64,000 nucleotides of DNA from Sandaracinomonas limnophila (lineage in GTDB: Bacteria > Bacteroidota > Bacteroidia > Cytophagales > Spirosomataceae): positions 1 through 64,000 of the forward strand of contig NZ_SACY01000003.1 in NCBI RefSeq assembly GCF_004005965.1, in the 5' to 3' direction. How positions within the stretch are numbered: position 1 is the stretch's first letter; each line of letters opens with the position of its first letter. The translations under genes and the position numbers were made by a program. This document shows positions 36,001 through 43,697 of this stretch, one piece after another. The notes below the pieces were generated by a model. It saw nothing but the letters and a program-made list of their open reading frames with translations, made no database searches and had not been told where the DNA came from.

Positions 36001-36825
36001 GGGATGCGCTGAAACATAAAATGGAGAATGATCAGAAAGGGTTTGTACATAAGGACGCATCAAATCAGCACCTAAAGCACAGTTAATTCCCACAGACAAC
36101 AAAGGCATATGAGAAACGGATGTCAAAAAGGCCTCAGTGGTTTGGCCTGACAAGGTTCTACCTGATTGGTCGGTAATGGTACCTGAAACCATAACAGGCA
36201 AATATTCTTTTTCAGGATGTTTTGTAAAATATTCGTCAATGGCAAATAATGCTGCCTTTGCGTTAAGTGTATCAAAAACTGTCTCAATCAATAATAAATC
36301 AACCCCGCCATCTACTAATCCACGAACTTGTTCGGTGTAGGCTTCAACTAATTCATCAAAACTAACCGCACGAAACCCTGGATCATTTACATCAGGTGAA
36401 AGAGAAAGTGTTCTATTTGTTGGCCCCATAGAACCTGCCACATACCTTGGTTTTTCTGGATTTTCCTGGGTGAATTTATCGGCAACCTCTTTGGCAATTT
36501 TAGCAGATTCAAAATTCAATTCATAGACCAAATCCTCCATGTGGTAATCTGCCATGGCAATGGAAGTACCCGAAAAGGTATTGGTTTCAGCAATATCGGC
36601 ACCAGCCTCAAAGTATTTTTTATGAATTTCTTGGATAATATCTGGACGCGTAATAGAAAGCAAATCATTATTTCCCTTCACTTCATGTGGAAAGTCTTTA
36701 AATCTTTCTCCTCTATAATCCGCATCAGTAAGCTTATACTCTTGAATTAAAGAGCCCATGGCTCCATCAAGCACTAGAATTCGCTCCTTTAATATTTCTC
36801 TAATAGATGGTTTTTGAATCATCAC
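33064..36825 (-). CDS. metH: Cobalamin-dependent methionine synthase
   Basis: MetH transfers the methyl group of 5-methyl-THF to homocysteine through methylcobalamin. All four modules are present. These are the homocysteine-binding domain (about 1-330) with the zinc-ligand GGCCGTTP, the pterin-binding domain (about 350-620) with [13 protein letters not shown], the cap/B12 domain (about 650-880) with the lower-ligand motif [11 protein letters not shown], and the reactivation domain (about 920-1240) with [12 protein letters not shown]. At 1253 residues it is full length. It follows kdsB after only 36 bp, and no B12 or SAM riboswitch is seen in that gap. Confidence 0.97.
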   Translation of the reverse strand: MMIQKPSIREILKERILVLDGAMGSLIQEYKLTDADYRGERFKDFPHEVKGNNDLLSITRPDIIQEIHKKYFEAGADIAETNTFSGTSIAMADYHMEDLVYELNFESAKIAKEVADKFTQENPEKPRYVAGSMGPTNRTLSLSPDVNDPGFRAVSFDELVEAYTEQVRGLVDGGVDLLLIETVFDTLNAKAALFAIDEYFTKHPEKEYLPVMVSGTITDQSGRTLSGQTTEAFLTSVSHMPLLSVGINCALGADLMRPYVQTLSDHSPFYVSAHPNAGLPNEMGEYDQSPEEMAVIVGDFLKNGLVNIIGGCCGTTPAHIKLIADAAAKYQPHQIPAQNDNQKLSGLEPLEISPLTNFVNVGERCNVTGSKKFARLIREENFEEAIQIARDQVEGGAQILDINLDEGMIDGVAMMPKFLNLLMAEPDIAKLPLMIDSSKWEVIEAGLKCVQGKSIVNSISLKEGEERFIELAHEIKSYGASAVVMAFDETGQADSYERRIEICSRAYKILTEKVGFPAQDIIFDPNILTVATGIEEHNNYANDFINATRWIKQNLPLAKVSGGVSNISFSFRGNEPVREAMHTVFLYHAIKAGMDMGIVNAGQLGVYDDIPQPLRDLCEDVLMNKNNEATEKLVNFAETVKSTSKEVVVDLEWRNLPVNKRLEHALIKGLTEFIDEDVEEARQQAEKPIQVIEGPLMDGMNVVGDLFGEGKMFLPQVVKSARVMKKAVAYLLPFIEAEKEGTGSSSAGKILLATVKGDVHDIGKNIVGVVLACNNFEIIDLGVMVPCDKILAAAKEHQVDIIGLSGLITPSLDEMVYVAKEMERQGLTIPLLIGGATTSRIHTAVKIDPHYSGPVIHVLDASRSVPVAGRLLQSELTQKEIYQEIKSEYAELREAHANRQQDKNYLTIQQARDKQKSIDWTGFKAKKPSFLGTKYLKDFPIEQLVPYIDWTPFFSTWQLSGKYPKIFDNPIVGEEAKKLFADAEAMLKQIIAEKWLSANAAVGFFPANSFGDDIILHDFVEKSQTVPCEKHGEHIHLNYEIQTNDAKSDSSKWLHHLRQQGQKAASLPNLCISDFVAPLEADVDYIGAFAVSTGFGIETKLAEFEKTHDDYNSIMLKALADRLAEAFAEYLHEKVRKEYWGYAANEAFQNEELISEKYQGIRPAPGYPACPDHTEKVRLFELLNVEEMTGISLTESLAMYPASSVSGFYFSHPQSTYFGLGKIAKDQVEDYAKRKGMSIEEVEKWLSPVLNYQ

Positions 36826-36861
36826 GCAATTTACTTCTTTTTACTTAAAATTTGGACAAAA

Positions 36862-37617
36862 TCAAGAAATAAAACCCATTGATTTCAATCGATTTAAATC
36901 TTCTGGCGTATCAATACCAATGGTTTCCAAATCTGTTTTCATAGTCTGTATCTGATAGCCGTTTTCAATCCAACGCAATTGCTCCAAGGATTCACAATTT
37001 TCCAGGAAAGATGGCTTCAAATGAGCAATTTTAGGTAAAATATCTGATCGATAGGCATACAAACCGATGTGTTTGTAAAAAACCCCTTGACTCAGCCATT
37101 CATTGGGTGGCACATTTCTAAGATAAGGAATGGTTTGTCGAGAAAAATAAATGGCTTTACCTGTTGAATCAATTATCACCTTTGGATTATTTGGATTAAA
37201 TAAAGTTCCATCATCTTCAATTTTCTTAACCAAGGTAACCAATTCAGGTTTTTTTTCGAATCCTAAAACTAAATCTTCCAACTGTGTGGGATGAATAAAG
37301 GGTTCATCTCCCTGAATATTCACCACATAATCAACATCATCACCATATTTAGATAATACCTCTGCACATCTATCGGTCCCTGAGACATGCTCTGCAGAGG
37401 TCATCACAACCTTTGCCCCAAAATTTTCAGCAACGTCCTTTATACGTATATCATCTGTTGCAATTATCACATCAGCCCAAATTTTCAATTTATTTACCTG
37501 CTCATAGGTTCTTTGAATCATTGTTTTGCCATTAATTTCTACCAAAGGTTTTCCGGGAAAACGAGTAGAGGCAAAACGAGCAGGAATAATTGCAAGAATT
37601 GATAAGTTGGAAGCCAT
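36862..37617 (-). CDS. kdsB: 3-deoxy-manno-octulosonate cytidylyltransferase
   Basis: KdsB activates Kdo as CMP-Kdo for lipopolysaccharide synthesis, consistent with a Gram-negative envelope. The N-terminus ILAIIPARFASTRFPGKPL carries the nucleotide-binding signature, followed by VVNIQGDEPFIHP and IGLYAYR; the C-terminus has EQLRWIENGY and IDTPEDLNR. I take ATG 37617 (MASNLSIL) as the start; an in-frame ATG at 37638 would add seven residues. It seems to be first in a kdsB-metH-metF run, a grouping without obvious metabolic logic. Confidence 0.95.
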   Translation of the reverse strand: MASNLSILAIIPARFASTRFPGKPLVEINGKTMIQRTYEQVNKLKIWADVIIATDDIRIKDVAENFGAKVVMTSAEHVSGTDRCAEVLSKYGDDVDYVVNIQGDEPFIHPTQLEDLVLGFEKKPELVTLVKKIEDDGTLFNPNNPKVIIDSTGKAIYFSRQTIPYLRNVPPNEWLSQGVFYKHIGLYAYRSDILPKIAHLKPSFLENCESLEQLRWIENGYQIQTMKTDLETIGIDTPEDLNRLKSMGFIS

Positions 37618-37666
37618 AAATGATAAAAAATTTCTCAAATTTGCAGAAAATTAAGGATATTTCATT

Positions 37667-38314
37667 TTGAAAGTTAAATTTCAACAGCTTTTTACTGACA
37701 AAGTTCAACAAATTGGCTACTGGGGCAATTCAGAAGACTTACATATTTGGATTGAAACAGCATCAACCACTGAAAAGAAATGGTTCAACTATTCTTTTCA
37801 AAAAAATCAGATAACTGAAATTCCTTATCCATTTGACTTCAAAAATCAATATAATTTCATCCAAGCCTCTGGAAAAATTGCTTACTTTTCTGAATTACTG
37901 CAAGGAAAAAACCCAGTGGTAAATCAAGTTCTTGCCATCGACTTATCAAATGGCAAAACGAGTCAACAAGTAATGAAACTTGAAAAAACCTTTGAAATAA
38001 ATACCCCAAACCACTATGCAGAAGGTCAGGAATACTTCAAAGAATTTCAAGAATTTTTCGAGAAAAAATTCAATGAACAAATTGGAAAAGGAATTGATTA
38101 TTACGAAGGCGAAGACCAACTCGTTTTTTCTTATTATATTTACAAAAATGCTTGGGTAAATATACTAAAAGTATGTAATTCGTCGTTTGATATCCTTTGG
38201 AAAGACCAATTAGACGAAAATGATTTGATCGGAAAAATAACTTTCCAAATAGTCGCAAATCATTTAATTTATATCAAAAATAAGCATCAATTGATCGTAT
38301 TAGCACATGAATAA
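37667..38314 (+). CDS. Hypothetical protein, possibly DUF4905-like
   Basis: This 215-residue soluble protein starts at TTG 37667 and has no signal peptide. It is rich in Trp/Tyr and short beta-strands (LHIWIETASTTEKKWFNYSF, KIAYFSELLQGKNP, DILWKDQL) and may form a small propeller-like or sandwich fold. I recognise only a weak likeness to DUF4905-type proteins of Bacteroidota. It overlaps the LysM gene by 8 bp and is divergent from kdsB, so it may be the first gene of a small envelope operon. Confidence 0.55.
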   Translation: MKVKFQQLFTDKVQQIGYWGNSEDLHIWIETASTTEKKWFNYSFQKNQITEIPYPFDFKNQYNFIQASGKIAYFSELLQGKNPVVNQVLAIDLSNGKTSQQVMKLEKTFEINTPNHYAEGQEYFKEFQEFFEKKFNEQIGKGIDYYEGEDQLVFSYYIYKNAWVNILKVCNSSFDILWKDQLDENDLIGKITFQIVANHLIYIKNKHQLIVLAHE

Positions 38315-39215
38315 GTTATTATCAATCGTATCTCTTTGTTTAGGCATAACCTATATGTCTGTAGCCAATAAGCTTGACTCATTGGGATTGAAAAAGGAAA
38401 ACAATAAAACCTATATCGTTTATAAACTGGGCCAAAAACAGACCTTGTTTTCTGTTTTGAAAAAATATAATTTATCCTTAGCAGAATTCAAACAAGTTAA
38501 TCCAGAGACAGATATTCCTGTAAAAAGTGGTGAAATCGTTTACATTCCTTTACATTATTTGGAGGAAAGTCCTAGTATTTTAAAAAATATTGATAAACCT
38601 ATTGCTTCAGAAAAGGAAACAAAAGAGGAGAAAAATACAGAAAAGAAGGTTGAAAAATCAGAAAGCAATATCCATATTGTTCTCCCAAAACAAGGACTTT
38701 TAACTATCGCTAATTTGTATGGAGTTAAAATGGCTGATATCCGAAAATGGAATCAATTGAAATCTGATAGATTACAAGAAGGACAAAGACTTATCGTAAA
38801 AGAACCAGGAATTGAATCACCAAGCCTTCCAACAGCTACGGCTAAAAATGAAAAAACAGCTCCGAAAACTGAAGGTAAAATTGATATGACTATTCCTGCC
38901 AAAGCAGAGGAGTCGACAGTAGCTAGCACTCCAGCCCAAGAGGGGATTAAAAAAACAATTGAAACAGGTATTGCTGAATTAATAGATGTTCCAGATAATT
39001 CAGGTAAATATTTGGCACTTCACAAATCAGCACCAATTGGCACTTTGGTTTTGGTTAAAAACCTAGCAAATAACCAAAGTATTTGGGTGAAAGTAGTAGG
39101 TCGCTTACCAAATTCTGACCCCAAAGTAATTATCAAAATTTCGCCAAAAGCATTTGAAAAATTAAATGCAGTGGACAAGAGAATTCGTGCAGAAATAAGT
39201 TATTTAATTCAATAA
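38307..39215 (+). CDS. LysM protein with RlpA-like C-terminal domain
   Basis: An N-terminal signal segment (about residues 1-20) is followed by two LysM peptidoglycan-binding domains, one around residues 35-85 (TLFSVLKKYNLSLAEFKQVN) and one around 125-172 (LLTIANLYGVKMADIRKWN). A low-complexity Lys/Glu/Thr linker precedes a C-terminal domain (about 230-302) with SAPIGTLVLVKNLANNQSIWVKVVGRLP, which has the double-psi beta-barrel pattern of RlpA. It is probably a periplasmic cell-wall protein. The Asp used by RlpA lytic transglycosylases is not obvious, so activity is uncertain. Confidence 0.82.
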   Translation: MNKLLSIVSLCLGITYMSVANKLDSLGLKKENNKTYIVYKLGQKQTLFSVLKKYNLSLAEFKQVNPETDIPVKSGEIVYIPLHYLEESPSILKNIDKPIASEKETKEEKNTEKKVEKSESNIHIVLPKQGLLTIANLYGVKMADIRKWNQLKSDRLQEGQRLIVKEPGIESPSLPTATAKNEKTAPKTEGKIDMTIPAKAEESTVASTPAQEGIKKTIETGIAELIDVPDNSGKYLALHKSAPIGTLVLVKNLANNQSIWVKVVGRLPNSDPKVIIKISPKAFEKLNAVDKRIRAEISYLIQ

Positions 39216-39216
39216 A

Positions 39217-39381
39217 ATGCCTAGAAAAAAGAGGCCGATCACCGCGGGACAAGTAATATTTGAGGTTATTTTCATATTGGCTTATCCCTTTATTGCCGCA
39301 TTCACCTTGGCATCTACTATTATTGTTTGGTTTTTCTCCCTTATATCGAAAGTAATTTCATTTTTCTTTGGAAAAAAATGA
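39217..39381 (+). CDS. Small 54-residue membrane protein
   Basis: An open frame from ATG 39217 to TGA 39381 encodes a 54-residue protein. A basic N-terminus (PRKKRPITAGQ) is followed by a hydrophobic stretch of about 35 residues (VIFEVIFILAYPFIAAF, then IIVWFFSLI), and it ends GKK. It begins 1 bp after the LysM gene stop and its TGA overlaps the ATG of the next gene (ATGA at 39378-39381), which argues for translation in the operon. The function is unknown. It has one or two transmembrane helices. Confidence 0.7.
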   Translation: MPRKKRPITAGQVIFEVIFILAYPFIAAFTLASTIIVWFFSLISKVISFFFGKK

Positions 39382-40196
39382 ATTCGGCAATTGGCGAATT
39401 ATTAGAAAAAAAATTTAATCAGTTCAATCAAACCAGTTTTATTGAACATGACCCCATTAGTATTCCTCATTTGTTTTCCGACCAGGCAAACAAAGAAATC
39501 ATGGGATTTTGGACAGCGATTTTATCTTGGGGGCAAAGGAAAACCATTCTAAACAAAGCCCATGAATTAATTGATTTAATGGATGGAAATCCACATCAAT
39601 TTATTTTAGGTTTTCAGGAGACTGATTTAAAAAGATTTGAAAACTTCAAACATCGAACGTTTCAATACCCAGATACCCTCTATTTTTTACATTTTTTTCA
39701 AAGGCATTATCAAAAACACAACAGTTTAGAAACGGCCTTTACCATTGGTTTTTCAGACGAAGAGCCGAACATTGAAAAAGCTTTAAACAATTTTTATACC
39801 TACTTTTTCGACGATGAATGGGTATTAAACCGAACTAAAAAACACATTTCTCGTCCCGCCAGTAAATCTGCTTGTAAACGAATTTGTATGTTTTTACGTT
39901 GGATGGTAAGAAAGGATAACATGGGGGTAGATTTTGGGATTTGGAATAAAATCGAACCTTCCCAATTAATTTGCCCATTAGACGTTCATGTGCAAAGGCA
40001 AGCGGAGTTATTAAGAATTATCCCGGAGAAAAAGCCCAATTGGCAATTAGCAGTCGATTTAACGAATGAATTAAAAACCTTAGATCCACATGATCCTGTA
40101 AAATATGATTTTGCTTTGTTTGGGTTAGGGATAGAATATAAGAATTGGGGAATTGAAGAATTGGGGAATTGGGGAATTGAAGAATTGGGGAATTGA
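39378..40196 (+). CDS. TIGR02757 (DUF2400) family protein
   Basis: The 272-residue protein shows the family's conserved blocks: DPISIPHLF, GFWTAILSWGQRKTILNKA, FKHRTFQ, the RPASKSACKRICMFLRWMVRKD segment, and ICPLDVHVQRQA with TLDPHDPVKYDFALFGLG. The last part has an HhH-like pattern, so nucleic acid binding is possible, but the function is unknown. The start at 39378 is set by the ATGA overlap with the small membrane protein. The C-terminal 18 residues (NWGIEELG twice) are encoded by the following octamer array and are not part of the family. Confidence 0.85.
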   Translation: MNSAIGELLEKKFNQFNQTSFIEHDPISIPHLFSDQANKEIMGFWTAILSWGQRKTILNKAHELIDLMDGNPHQFILGFQETDLKRFENFKHRTFQYPDTLYFLHFFQRHYQKHNSLETAFTIGFSDEEPNIEKALNNFYTYFFDDEWVLNRTKKHISRPASKSACKRICMFLRWMVRKDNMGVDFGIWNKIEPSQLICPLDVHVQRQAELLRIIPEKKPNWQLAVDLTNELKTLDPHDPVKYDFALFGLGIEYKNWGIEELGNWGIEELGN

Positions 40197-40293
40197 AGAA
40201 TTGGTGAATTGGAGTATTGAAGAATTGGTGAATATTAGAATTGGTGAATATAAGAATTGGGGAATTGAAGAATTGGTGAATTGGAATATTGGA
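40142..40293. repeat. Octamer array, GAATTGRR-type, 19 units
   Basis: Nineteen contiguous degenerate 8-bp units, mostly GAATTGGG, GAATTGAA and GAATTGGT, span 152 bp. The array begins inside the end of the DUF2400 gene, holds its stop codon (40194-40196) and runs on into the intergenic region. Because eight is not divisible by three, three units (24 bp) code an 8-residue repeat. Confidence 0.95.
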
Positions 40294-40331
40294 TTAAAAA
40301 CGGAGGCTGAGGCCGAGCAAAGCAAGGAAAC

Positions 40332-40394
40332 TTGAAACCTCGTTTCAAAAGCCCTGAGGGCTTTACTTGCATAGCCCGGTGCGCAAGCTCCGGG
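40332..40394. repeat. REP-like triple-hairpin element
   Basis: Three adjacent hairpins are present. TTGAAAC/GTTTCAA (40332-40348, loop CTC) is followed by AAAGCCC/GGGCTTT (40348-40364, loop TGA). The third is CCCGGTGC/GCTCCGGG (40375-40394) with a GCAA tetraloop and one T-T mismatch. The block is much more GC-rich than its surroundings. Hairpins two and three share spacing and sequence with the pair inside mutS2 (60970-61017): both have an AAGNCC-type stem, ACTT, then ATAGCCC. The region lies between an octamer array and a heptamer array. Confidence 0.8.
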
Positions 40395-40400
40395 ATTATA

Positions 40401-40428
40401 TGAATTATGAATTATGAGTTATGAGTTA
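40401..40428. repeat. Heptamer array, TGARTTA x4, running into a start codon
   Basis: The four 7-bp units are TGAATTA x2 and TGAGTTA x2. The final A is the first base of the next gene's ATG (40428-40430). Each unit boundary carries ATG, and the short frames that begin at them overlap with stops. The same units, on the other strand, form the array at 51376-51417. Confidence 0.92.
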
Positions 40429-41372
40429 TGGAAATAGAAATTGTTGAAACAAATGGGGATTCGATTATTAAAATCTTAAATCCTTTATCAAATGAATCTG
40501 CTTGCATCAATGCAAGTGTGGGTGGTACTTTGATGTCCTTGAAATTAAAAGAGGCTAACGAATTACATGAATTGATTACCATACCTTATCATCAAAAATA
40601 TCATTTACATGAAAACCCCTTCTACCCCAGTGGTTTGCTAATGCCTTGGGTTAATCGGGTGCGAAATGGAAATTATTCCTTTTTAGGAAAAAACTACCAA
40701 CTACCTATCAATGAAACCAATTTAGGAAATGCAATTCATGGATTTATGGCAAGGCGTAAATTTGAAATCTTTGAAGAGATTTGCAATGAGCAAGAAGCCA
40801 AGATTATCCTAAAAAGTAGCTATTCAAACGATTTTGAAGGATTCCCATTCCCATTTGAAAGCTACCTAAGCTATTCATTGAAAACCAATGGACAATTTGA
40901 ATTCACCATATCTTGTAAAAATATGGGAGAAACTAATATGCCATTTGCCACGGGCTGGCACCCTTATTTTCAATTGGGCAATCAATTAAATGATTTGACC
41001 TTATATTTTAATTCCATTGAAAAATACCTTTCAGACAGCCAAATGATTCCCCTTAAGGCAGTTCCTTTCCAGGCAGCTGATGGAATGAAACTTTTGGAAG
41101 AAAAACCAGACAATGTATATTTACTTGAACAAAAGAAATTAACAAAAGTTACTTTGGCACACACCCAAAGCAACCTTGCTTTAAATCTTTCATTTGATTC
41201 CTCTAAATTCCCTTATTTCGTAGCATTTTGTCCAGAAAACAAGGAATGCATAGCCTTAGAACCCATGACAGGAAATACAGATTGTTTCAACACTTTTGAA
41301 GGATTATTACAATTAAAACCAAATGAAAATTTTAGTGGAACTGTCCAAATTTCATTAGAAAAAATAGGATAA
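40428..41372 (+). CDS. Aldose 1-epimerase (galactose mutarotase) family protein
   Basis: The 314-residue beta-sandwich protein of the mutarotase superfamily has LLMPWVNRVRNGNYSF near residue 72, NAIHGFMA (catalytic-type His) near residue 100, and ATGWHPYFQLG near residue 175 with the second conserved His; a Glu-containing segment (ALEPMTG) is near residue 285. It probably interconverts sugar anomers in the cytoplasm; the substrate sugar is unknown. Its ATG is the end of a heptamer array, so its leader consists of repeat and hairpin sequence. Confidence 0.88.
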   Translation: MEIEIVETNGDSIIKILNPLSNESACINASVGGTLMSLKLKEANELHELITIPYHQKYHLHENPFYPSGLLMPWVNRVRNGNYSFLGKNYQLPINETNLGNAIHGFMARRKFEIFEEICNEQEAKIILKSSYSNDFEGFPFPFESYLSYSLKTNGQFEFTISCKNMGETNMPFATGWHPYFQLGNQLNDLTLYFNSIEKYLSDSQMIPLKAVPFQAADGMKLLEEKPDNVYLLEQKKLTKVTLAHTQSNLALNLSFDSSKFPYFVAFCPENKECIALEPMTGNTDCFNTFEGLLQLKPNENFSGTVQISLEKIG

Positions 41373-41403
41373 ACCTAATTTTCAAAATAATTTTGTAGGA
41401 AAT

Positions 41404-42309
41404 ATGAGAGCCCTAATTATTATTATTGGATTATTTTTAGCCAGCCCAAGCCTTCTTTTGGGTAGTTCAGACGGAGCAGATTCAGTAGCGACCAAACCTG
41501 TAAGTTTATGGAAAAAAGATTTTCAAATAGGTGCAAACTTAAACCAATCGTCTTTTTCTGAAAACTGGAAATCAGGTGGCTCAAATACATTTGCAGGTGG
41601 ATGGTTTCTTAAACACAATGCCAAATTCGACAATTCAGGCTGGCGAATGACCTCAGACCTCGACATGCAACTAGGTTTTCTTCAAAACAATGGATTGGGC
41701 ATACGAAAAAACCTTGATCGAATATTTTATGAATTCAAGGCAGGTTATAAAATCAGTCCTAAATGGGATTTTTTCGGCTCAACTAACTTCCAAACACAAT
41801 TTTTAACAGGTTATGAATACGGAAAAAAAAATAAATTGGGGACACCAGTGGATTCTCTCGTTTCTAGTTTATTTGCCCCAGCATACCTTACCTCATCACT
41901 AGGTTTTGAGGTACATCCAACTAAGGAATTTTTTACACGATTCGGTGTAGGTTCCCTTCGACAAACTTTTGTTCTGGATAAACGTATTTCAAATGCGGGA
42001 CTTTATGGTTTAGAAAAACCAGGAGATAACATCCGTAACCAATTCGTTTTGCAAGTAATTTTCAATTACGAAAAAGAGATATTTGAAAACATTAATTTAA
42101 AAACGAGATATTCAGGACTTTTTGATTATTTCCGTTTAAACCAACCAGGAACCTACGTTCATAGATTTGATACAACGGTTTCTATGAAGGTAAACAAATA
42201 TGTAAACGCCAATTTGCAAGCCATCCTTCTGCGCGACCGCGATCAAGATCCCAATTGGCAGTTTTCTCAAGCCATTAGCTTAGGTTTTTTGTATAGAATA
42301 GCTAATTAA
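41404..42309 (+). CDS. DUF3078 domain protein
   Basis: The 301-residue protein has a signal peptide (about residues 1-20). The mature part has the recurrent pattern of DUF3078, WKKDFQIGANLNQSSFSENW and SNTFAGGWFLKHNAKFDN, followed by amphipathic beta-strands ending GFLYRIAN with an aromatic-rich last strand. It is probably an outer-membrane beta-barrel restricted to Bacteroidota. The function is unknown. The stop codon touches the start of a heptamer array. Confidence 0.85.
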   Translation: MRALIIIIGLFLASPSLLLGSSDGADSVATKPVSLWKKDFQIGANLNQSSFSENWKSGGSNTFAGGWFLKHNAKFDNSGWRMTSDLDMQLGFLQNNGLGIRKNLDRIFYEFKAGYKISPKWDFFGSTNFQTQFLTGYEYGKKNKLGTPVDSLVSSLFAPAYLTSSLGFEVHPTKEFFTRFGVGSLRQTFVLDKRISNAGLYGLEKPGDNIRNQFVLQVIFNYEKEIFENINLKTRYSGLFDYFRLNQPGTYVHRFDTTVSMKVNKYVNANLQAILLRDRDQDPNWQFSQAISLGFLYRIAN

Positions 42310-42402
42310 GTTGAAAGTTGAAAGTGGAAAGTGGAAAGTGGAAATGGAATAATAATTTTCCACTTTTAACTTTTCACTTTCAACTTTCAACTTTCAACTT
42401 TC
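42308..42402. repeat. Inverted pair of heptamer arrays at a convergent gene junction
   Basis: Left arm 42308-42342 is AAGTTGA x2 then AAGTGGA x3. Right arm 42358-42402 is mostly its reverse complement (TTCCACT, TTTAACT, TTTCACT, TTCAACT x3). Together they can form a stem of about 35 bp with some mismatches. The arms contain or touch the stop codons of both convergent genes (42309 and 42380), so the structure could be a bidirectional terminator, although a T-run is lacking. Confidence 0.92.
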
Positions 42403-43279
42403 GTAAGTATCGATCATACAACAATTGAATTATCCCATCCTTCAGGCCTAAATCTGGCACAAAGATTTCTTGACAACCAGCCTCTTTCATGGCAGAAAGA
42501 TAAATAGATGCCGCAGGAACAATTACGTCAGCACGATCTGTATTTAATCGCAATTTATGCACACGATCTTCATAAGAAAATGAGGCTACATAATCAGCAA
42601 TACGATTTAATTCTACAAATCCAATTGTTTTGGAGTCGTCGGCATTGTCTGACAAATTATACAATTTATTGATGTTTCCACCAGTACCAACTGCAGTAAT
42701 AGGGCCTTTAATTTCTTCCATTTGTGTGGCAATCCAACGCTTCATTTTATCCCAATCTCCCTCCTTTTCCTTTCCTTCTAGCAAACGTACAGAGCCAATT
42801 TTAAAAGATTTAGAAGCTATTTTCTGGTGATTTTGATAAATGTTAAGTTCTGTAGAACCACCCCCAACATCAATGTGTAAATAATTTTTTTGTGGATGCA
42901 ATGATTTCACAACTACATCATTAATCAATTCAGCCTCCCTGTTTCCTTCTATGATATTGATTTTCATATCCAGAATCTTCTGGATTCTGGTGACAATTGG
43001 TCCCGAATTTGCCGCCTCTCTCATTGCGGAAGTTGCACAAATGGCATAATCGCGTACCTCATGCAATTCCATTAACAATTTATAAGAATGCAATAATTTA
43101 AATATACGAACCTCCGATTCCGGAGAAATTTCACCATTGGTAAACACATCATGTCCCAAACGCAAGGCAAAACGAACATATTCAACCCGCTTAAAAGACA
43201 TTTGTCCTTCATTATCCAATACACTCGATATTTGCAATCGAGCAGCGTTGGATCCAATATCTATTGCCGCAAATTTCAT
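42380..43279 (-). CDS. Ppx/GppA family phosphatase
   Basis: This ASKHA-fold phosphatase is related to exopolyphosphatase and guanosine pentaphosphatase. The first phosphate loop AAIDIGSNAARL is at residues 3-14, the second, HIDVGGGSTELNIY, is near residue 137, and AVGTGGNINKL is near residue 205. At 299 residues it is the short, single-module form. It could act on polyphosphate or pppGpp; this cannot be separated by sequence. The last codons (KLKVES) and TGA are made from the heptamer array. It overlaps the upstream HesB-like gene by 4 bp. Confidence 0.9.
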   Translation of the reverse strand: MKFAAIDIGSNAARLQISSVLDNEGQMSFKRVEYVRFALRLGHDVFTNGEISPESEVRIFKLLHSYKLLMELHEVRDYAICATSAMREAANSGPIVTRIQKILDMKINIIEGNREAELINDVVVKSLHPQKNYLHIDVGGGSTELNIYQNHQKIASKSFKIGSVRLLEGKEKEGDWDKMKRWIATQMEEIKGPITAVGTGGNINKLYNLSDNADDSKTIGFVELNRIADYVASFSYEDRVHKLRLNTDRADVIVPAASIYLSAMKEAGCQEIFVPDLGLKDGIIQLLYDRYLRKLKVES

Positions 43280-43569
43280 GATTTACTGGGTTTATGTAAA
43301 TAAAAACCATTTGCACGGGCCTCAAAAACAACTTCTGTGCCCATAACAAAAAGTAATTGACGTTTATCAATTACCAATGGGATACCCTCCACTTCAAATT
43401 CATCATCGAAATCAGTCTTAGTGTCAAATCCCAATACAAAAGAACCTCCACACGTCCCTCCATTCATTCCAATCCGTAAAAAAGGTTCTGGAAATGAATT
43501 TGAAGACAATAAATTCAAAAAATATTCCTTTGCTTCCTCTGTAAAATAAATTGGATTTTCTCTGGCCAT
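43276..43569 (-). CDS. HesB/IscA-like protein lacking the C-terminal cysteines
   Basis: The 97-residue protein matches the HesB/IscA/ErpA fold (FTEEAKEYFLNLL, LRIGMNGGTCGGSFVLGFD, PLVIDKRQLLFV). A-type Fe-S carriers use three cysteines; here only one is visible (residue 40) and the C-terminal CxC is absent. It therefore may not carry a cluster in the usual way. It overlaps Ppx/GppA by 4 bp and is divergent from porX. Confidence 0.8.
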   Translation of the reverse strand: MARENPIYFTEEAKEYFLNLLSSNSFPEPFLRIGMNGGTCGGSFVLGFDTKTDFDDEFEVEGIPLVIDKRQLLFVMGTEVVFEARANGFYLHKPSKS

Positions 43570-43697
43570 TTCGATTTAATTCGAATTGTAAATATACCTA
43601 AATTTATATTTTATAAGGAATTTTACCCCTTTAACAATTATTAATTTTTTAGATTGCAATAAAACCGAGAACTTTAAGTTTATAGCATAAAAAACGT

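Noticed and set aside
36826-36861. B12 or SAM riboswitch before metH
   Set aside because: The gap to kdsB is only 36 bp, too short for either, and no such fold is seen upstream of the cobalamin adenosyltransferase gene either.
40142-40293. Possible CRISPR array or minisatellite coding region
   Set aside because: The period is 8 bp with no spacers, far too short for CRISPR. Only the first part is translated, and stops occur in all frames.
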